Position numbers and translations under genes: made by a program. Below the pieces are notes generated by a model that was given only the letters and a program-made list of their open reading frames with translations, did no database searches and was not told the origin of the DNA. Below are positions 59,965 through 64,000 of a stretch of 64,000 nucleotides of DNA, piece after piece (position 1 is the stretch's first letter; each line of letters starts with the position of its first letter). The stretch comes from Planctomycetota bacterium (GTDB lineage: Bacteria; Planctomycetota; UBA1135; GCA-002686595), in the NCBI GenBank assembly GCA_021413885.1, contig JAIOPM010000049.1, positions 1-64,000 on the forward strand, read 5' to 3'.

Positions 59965-61089
59965 TCACTTGCGCACGAGTTGGCGGAAGCGTTGGAAGAG
60001 GTGGGAGCTGTCGAGCGGACCCGGCGCGGCTTCCGGGTGGTACTGCACGCAGAAGACCGGGAGCTTGGTGTGGCGGAAACCCTCGACCGTCTGGTCGTTG
60101 AGGTTGATGTGCGTGAGCTCGAGATCCTTGCCCATCGACTTCGGATCGACGGCGAACGAGTGGTTCTGCGAAGTGATCTCGACGCGGCCGGTGGTGATGT
60201 CGCGCACCGGATGGTTCGCGCCGTGGTGGCCGAACGGGAGCTTGTAGGTCTTCGCGCCGAGCACGATCGAGAGGATCTGGTGGCCGAGGCAGATGCCGAA
60301 GATCGGCTTCTTGTCGACGAGGTTCGAGATCGTCGCGATCGCGGTCTTCACCGCGGCGGGATCGCCGGGGCCGTTGGAGAGGAAGAGCGCTTGCGGATCG
60401 AGGCCGAGTACGTCGCTCGCGCTCGCCGTCGACGGCACGACGGTGACGTCGAAGCCGCAGTGGATCAGCGAACGCATGATGTTGCGCTTCGCGCCGAAGT
60501 CGAACGCGACGCAGCGGATGCGCTCCTTCGGCGCGGCGCCGAGCAGCGTCGGGTAGGACTCGTCGTAGCTCGCGTCCCACGCGTACGGCTTCTTGCAGCT
60601 CACTTCGCTCGCGAGATCGCGTCCGTCGGTCGCCGGCGCGTTCTTCGCTTTCGCCACCAACGACTTCGCGTCGGAGTCGATAGTCGACACCACGCCGCGC
60701 AAGCAACCTTCGACGCGCAGCATCTTGGTGACCATACGCGTGTCGATGCCGTCGACCGCGATCACGCCCTTCTCCTTCAACCAGTCGGGGAGCGAAAGGT
60801 CGGCGCGCCGCGAGCTCGGGATCGAACTCATCTCCTTGATGACGAACGCTTCGGCCCACGCCTTGTCGCTCTCGTCGTCCTCGCGCGCGATGCCGTAGTT
60901 GCCGATCAGCGGGTACGTCATCGCGACGATCTGACCGTAGTACGAGGGATCGGTGAGGATCTCCTGGTAACCGGTCATCGCCGTGTTGAAGACGACGTCG
61001 CCGCGTTTCTCGCCGCTCGCGCCGACCGAACGACCTTCGATCACCACGCCGTTCTCCAGCGCGATCCAAGCCTTGGCTTCACTGCTCAC
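59965..61089 (-). CDS. carA: Carbamoyl-phosphate synthase small subunit
   Basis: 374 aa from GTG 61089, preceded by GGAGG 7 nt upstream. N-terminal small-subunit domain (DVVFNTAMTGYQEILTDPSY, PLIGNYGI) and glutamine amidotransferase domain with nucleophile Cys in FGICLGHQ and His/Glu in VQYHPEAAPGP. Delivers ammonia to carB for pyrimidine and arginine synthesis. An Arg-rich extension of the frame upstream of the GTG is rejected. carB is not in the window. Confidence 0.96.
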   Translation of the reverse strand: MSSEAKAWIALENGVVIEGRSVGASGEKRGDVVFNTAMTGYQEILTDPSYYGQIVAMTYPLIGNYGIAREDDESDKAWAEAFVIKEMSSIPSSRRADLSLPDWLKEKGVIAVDGIDTRMVTKMLRVEGCLRGVVSTIDSDAKSLVAKAKNAPATDGRDLASEVSCKKPYAWDASYDESYPTLLGAAPKERIRCVAFDFGAKRNIMRSLIHCGFDVTVVPSTASASDVLGLDPQALFLSNGPGDPAAVKTAIATISNLVDKKPIFGICLGHQILSIVLGAKTYKLPFGHHGANHPVRDITTGRVEITSQNHSFAVDPKSMGKDLELTHINLNDQTVEGFRHTKLPVFCVQYHPEAAPGPLDSSHLFQRFRQLVRK

Positions 61090-61103
61090 TCGAGTACCTC
61101 CGC

Positions 61104-61871
61104 TCACTTCCGAACCTGCGCGAGTTGTTGGATCCGTGCCGCGGCGACGCCTGCGCCGAAGCCGTTGTCGATGTTGACGACCGTCACGCCGGCCGCACAT
61201 GAATTGAGCATCGCGAGCAACGCCGCGAGGCCGCCGAACGAAGCGCCGTAGCCGACCGACGTCGGCACCGCGATCACCGGTCGATCGACGAGGCCGCCGA
61301 CGACGCTCGGCAACGCGCCTTCCATGCCGGCGACGACGACGATCGCGTCGGCGGCGCGCAGGCGCTCGGTTTCCGCGAGCAGGCGATGCACGCCCGCGAC
61401 GCCGACGTCGGCGAGCTCTTCGACGCGCGCGCCGAAGAACCGCGCGGTGAGCACGGCCTCTTCGGCGACCGGCGCGTCGGACGTTCCGGCGCTGACGATC
61501 AAGACGTAGCCGTCGCGCTCTGCGCGAGGCGTGTCGAGGACGAAGCAGTGCGAGCGTTCGTGATGACGGCCGCGTGGGAACGCGCGCGCCAAAGCCGCGC
61601 CGCCTTCGGGCGTCGCGCGGGTGACGAGCAGACGCTCGTGATGCTCGAGCAACGCGCGTGCGATGTCGACGAGCTCGTTCGCCGTCTTCCCCGCGCCGTA
61701 GATCACTTCAGGCCCGCCGCAACGCAGCTCGCGATGCAGATCGACGCGCGTGTGCCCGAGATCGAGCACCGGAAAGGCCGCCAGGCGGGCCACTCCCTCG
61801 TCGACCGAGGTCGCGCCGCTCTTCACCGCTGCCAAGAGCGCTGCAAGGGTTTCCCGATTCACGGGGCGCAA
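61104..61871 (-). CDS. larB: Nickel pincer cofactor biosynthesis protein LarB
   Basis: 255 aa. LarB layout: an N-terminal helix (LAALLAAVKSG) then an AIR-carboxylase-like domain with REL-CGGPEVIYGAGKT, RATPEGGAALARAFPRG, IVSAGTSDAPVAEEA, VVVAGMEGALPSVVGGLVDRPVIAVPTSVGYGASFGG. LarB carboxylates nicotinic acid adenine dinucleotide and hydrolyses it, the first step of the nickel-pincer nucleotide used by lactate racemase family enzymes. The TTG at 61871 is taken; a GTG at 61862 is an alternative. LarC and LarE are not in the window. Confidence 0.9.
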   Translation of the reverse strand: MRPVNRETLAALLAAVKSGATSVDEGVARLAAFPVLDLGHTRVDLHRELRCGGPEVIYGAGKTANELVDIARALLEHHERLLVTRATPEGGAALARAFPRGRHHERSHCFVLDTPRAERDGYVLIVSAGTSDAPVAEEAVLTARFFGARVEELADVGVAGVHRLLAETERLRAADAIVVVAGMEGALPSVVGGLVDRPVIAVPTSVGYGASFGGLAALLAMLNSCAAGVTVVNIDNGFGAGVAAARIQQLAQVRK

Positions 61872-61910
61872 GATTTCACCCGACGCGCCCGCGTTTGGCG
61901 AGGGGGTTGT

Positions 61911-62927
61911 TCACTGAGGCGACGCATCGGCATCGAAACCCGCCAGGCGACCGGCCTTCCAGAGGTGCCAACCGAGTCCGGCGATCATCGCCGCGTTGTC
62001 GGTGCAGTACGCGGGCGAGGGGAAGATCGCCTCGATGCCGCGTTCGGCCGCTTTCGCGCGCATCACCTCGCGCAAACGACGGTTGCACGCGACGCCGCCG
62101 ACGACGAGCACGCGCGCGAGCCCGCGCTCGACCGCGACCGCGACCGTCGGGCCGACCAGGGAGTCGGCGACCGCTTCCTCGAACGACGCTGCGACATCCG
62201 CGCGATCGGGGATCGCGTCGGGAGCCGGCGTCGGAGCGAGCGCGTCCTGGCCGCGAAGGTGGTAGAGGACGGCGGTTTTCAGGCCGCTGAACGAGAACGC
62301 CGGCGGGCCGTGTTTCGCTCGACAGCGCGGGAAATCGTACGCGCGCGCGTTGCCGGAGGCCGCGAGCTTCGAAATCGACGGACCGCCCGGATACGGAAGG
62401 CCGAGCAAGTACGCGACCTTGTCGAACGCTTCGCCCGCGGCGTCGTCGAGCGTGCGCGAGAGGAGCTCGAGCTCGAACGGCGAATGCGCGACGTAGAGCG
62501 CGGTGTGGCCGCCCGAGACGACGAGCGCGAGGCTCGGGTACGAATCGCCGTCGTTCTCCATCGTCGCCGCGTAGGCGTGGGCTTCGATGTGGTTCACGCA
62601 GACGAGCGGCAAGTCGCGCGCGAACGCGAGCGCTTTCGCCGCCGACAAGCCGACCAGGAGCGAGCCGATCAATCCCGGGCGACTGGTGACCGCGATGCAA
62701 CCGATGTCCTCGAGCGTCACGTCGGCCTTCGCCAACGCGCGATCGATCAGCGGCATCACGACGCGCAAGTGCGAGCGGCCCGCGATCTCGGGAACGACGC
62801 CGCCGTAGCGCGCGTGCTCGAGAACTTGGCTCTCGACGACGGAAGAGCGGATCTCGCGACCGCCGGCGACGACGGCCGCGGCCGTTTCGTCGCACGAAGA
62901 CTCGATGCCGAGGACGAGCTCGCTCAT
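61911..62927 (-). CDS. tsaD: tRNA N6-threonylcarbamoyladenosine (t6A) synthesis protein TsaD
   Basis: 338 aa from ATG 62927. ASKHA ATPase with VLGIESSCDETAAAV at the start, metal-binding VNHIEAHAYAA, LALVVSGGHTALY, GLPYPGGPSISKLA, FSFSGLKTAVLYHL, and GGVACNRRLRE. It transfers threonylcarbamoyl to A37 of tRNAs reading ANN codons with TsaB/E. An extended frame upstream is Arg-rich and rejected. Overlaps the S41 protease stop (ATGA), so translation is coupled. Confidence 0.97.
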   Translation of the reverse strand: MSELVLGIESSCDETAAAVVAGGREIRSSVVESQVLEHARYGGVVPEIAGRSHLRVVMPLIDRALAKADVTLEDIGCIAVTSRPGLIGSLLVGLSAAKALAFARDLPLVCVNHIEAHAYAATMENDGDSYPSLALVVSGGHTALYVAHSPFELELLSRTLDDAAGEAFDKVAYLLGLPYPGGPSISKLAASGNARAYDFPRCRAKHGPPAFSFSGLKTAVLYHLRGQDALAPTPAPDAIPDRADVAASFEEAVADSLVGPTVAVAVERGLARVLVVGGVACNRRLREVMRAKAAERGIEAIFPSPAYCTDNAAMIAGLGWHLWKAGRLAGFDADASPQ

Positions 62928-64000
62928 CGCGTCGCGCTCCCGTCGAGGCTCGCGACGAGCGCCGGCCGTCGACCGCAGAGCAGAGCGAGCGCCGCGTCCA
63001 AATCGCGATCGTTCGGCGGAGTCGCAACCAACGCGACGCCTTCTTCGCGCTCCCAGCGACGCAGTTCGTCGAGCGCGCCGGGCGGCGGCGAGTGGCTTGC
63101 AAGGAACGCGTGGAGACGCTTGCGATCGGCCGCCGACGTCTCGACGGCGAAGTCCGGAACCAGTCCGTACGCCCACGCCTTGTCGACGGTGCGTTCGAGG
63201 TTCCGGTGCGACGGCGTGTAGTAGTAGGAGCTCGTCAACTTGACGATCGCGTCGTGCTCGCCGAACGTCCGGATCTTCTGGACCATGCCCTTGCCGTAGC
63301 TCGGCGAACCGACGAGCACCGCGGCGCGATGATCTTGGAGCGCGCCGGCGAGGACTTCGCTCGCGCTCGCCGAATCGCCGTCGATCAGGACGACGAGCGG
63401 CATCTTCGCGTAGCGCGCCTCGCCCGGCGACGCGTCGTACGCGGAGTTCTCCGCGCGACCTTCCGTGGTGACGACCGCGCCTTCGTCGAGGAAGCGGTTG
63501 GCGATCCGCACCGCCGAGGCGAGGACTCCGCCCGGGTTGCCGCGCACGTCGAGGATCAACCCGCGGACGCCGTCGTGCGCGAACGCGTCCAGCGCTTGGT
63601 CGAATTCCTCCGGCGTGCGGTGGCTGAAGGACGTGATCGCGAGGTAGGCGATGCCGCGCTCCCGATCGACGACGCGGGCGTGGCGGACGGTCGGATCGAC
63701 GATCTCGAGGGGCTCGATCCGCACCGAGCGCTCGACGCCGTCGCGCGAGACGACGACCGTGTCCAACGAGGCGCCGACCGCGGCGCTGACCCGGCGTGCG
63801 AGTTCGCCTTCAGGGAGGTCGGCGAGGCGCGCGCCGTCGACCGACACGAGCCGGTCGCCGACCCGGACCCCGGCGCGCTCCGCGGGCGAGCCGGCCAGGC
63901 AGAAGAGGACTTGCCCCTCGCGCGGCGGGTCGCGGAAGACGACGCCGATGCCGCGGTACTGGCCGCCGGTCTCGCGCTCGAAGTCGGCGACCTGGGAGCG
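62924..64000 (-). CDS. S41 family C-terminal processing protease, 5' end beyond window
   Basis: About 358 codons to the window edge. A PDZ domain (VADFERETGGQYRGIGVVF, GSPAERAGVRVGDRLVSVDG) precedes the protease core with ILDVRGNPGGVL, catalytic Ser in VVLIDGDSASASEVLAGALQ, and catalytic Lys in GSPSYGKGMVQ. CtpA-type enzymes cut C-terminal tails of exported proteins. The N-terminal signal or anchor is not visible because the start is outside. Its stop overlaps tsaD. Confidence 0.92.
   Translation of the reverse strand, partial: RSQVADFERETGGQYRGIGVVFRDPPREGQVLFCLAGSPAERAGVRVGDRLVSVDGARLADLPEGELARRVSAAVGASLDTVVVSRDGVERSVRIEPLEIVDPTVRHARVVDRERGIAYLAITSFSHRTPEEFDQALDAFAHDGVRGLILDVRGNPGGVLASAVRIANRFLDEGAVVTTEGRAENSAYDASPGEARYAKMPLVVLIDGDSASASEVLAGALQDHRAAVLVGSPSYGKGMVQKIRTFGEHDAIVKLTSSYYYTPSHRNLERTVDKAWAYGLVPDFAVETSAADRKRLHAFLASHSPPPGALDELRRWEREEGVALVATPPNDRDLDAALALLCGRRPALVASLDGSATR

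Noticed and set aside
1..64000. CRISPR arrays, insertion sequences, prophage genes, rRNA
   Set aside because: No regularly spaced identical repeats, transposase or integrase motifs, phage structural genes or rRNA sequence were recognised.

Overview
The window is very GC-rich bacterial chromosome, densely coded, with short intergenic spacers and many 4-nt stop/start overlaps. The gene mix points to Planctomycetota, probably one of the high-GC lineages outside the classical Pirellula-type families. Pointers are a planctomycete-style ECF sigma factor with a linked Ser/Thr kinase, large secreted beta-helix and FG-GAP proteins, several carboxypeptidase-regulatory-like (CarboxypepD_reg) anchored proteins, and split CoaC/CoaB. 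The taxonomic call is inference; there is no rRNA in the window.

Layout. 0-5.6 kb: AsmA-like protein and lipoprotein (minus), DJ-1 and XdhC family proteins, an ECF sigma factor with a TPR exported protein. 5.6-16 kb: ugd, tRNA-Val, a THUMP-like methyltransferase, a degenerate NtrC-type regulator, a GT-C-like membrane protein, and a cysteine desulfurase-thiI pair for tRNA thiolation. 16-23.3 kb: a housekeeping run aroF-tpiA-secG-pyrE-yicC-(FG-GAP protein)-gmk, a divergent histone deacetylase-like hydrolase, then coaC. 23.4-34.6 kb: secreted and lipoproteins, fbp, a sigma/kinase/membrane-protein set. 34.7-36.5 kb: a gene whose in-frame UGA sits at the active site of a thioredoxin fold and is followed by a textbook bacterial SECIS hairpin; I read it as one selenoprotein. 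36.6-49.4 kb: coaB, ftsK, a motor-less FtsK-like partner, rimO, pgsA, pgpA, a SpoIIE/RsbU-type phosphatase, MazG-like, priA, EEP hydrolase. 49.7-49.95 kb: a small exported protein with three in-frame UGA codons between a good ribosome binding site and a strong terminator, a candidate multi-selenocysteine protein. 50-54 kb: a large CarboxypepD_reg protein and argS. 54.1-54.7 kb: a noncoding block with an interrupted tRNA-like sequence whose anticodon reads UCA (complement of UGA), interleaved stems and hairpin repeats. 54.7-59.3 kb: a four-gene operon (N-acyltransferase, haem-oxygenase-like oxidase, BtaA-like aminocarboxypropyltransferase, exported Ntn-type acylase) that looks like an undescribed biosynthetic pathway. 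59.3-64 kb (minus): S41 protease, tsaD, larB, carA, paiB.

The most notable inference is that this genome uses selenocysteine: two independent UGA-containing thiol-redox genes lie within 16 kb. No selA, selB or selD and no canonical selC lies in the window, so that must be tested on the whole genome.
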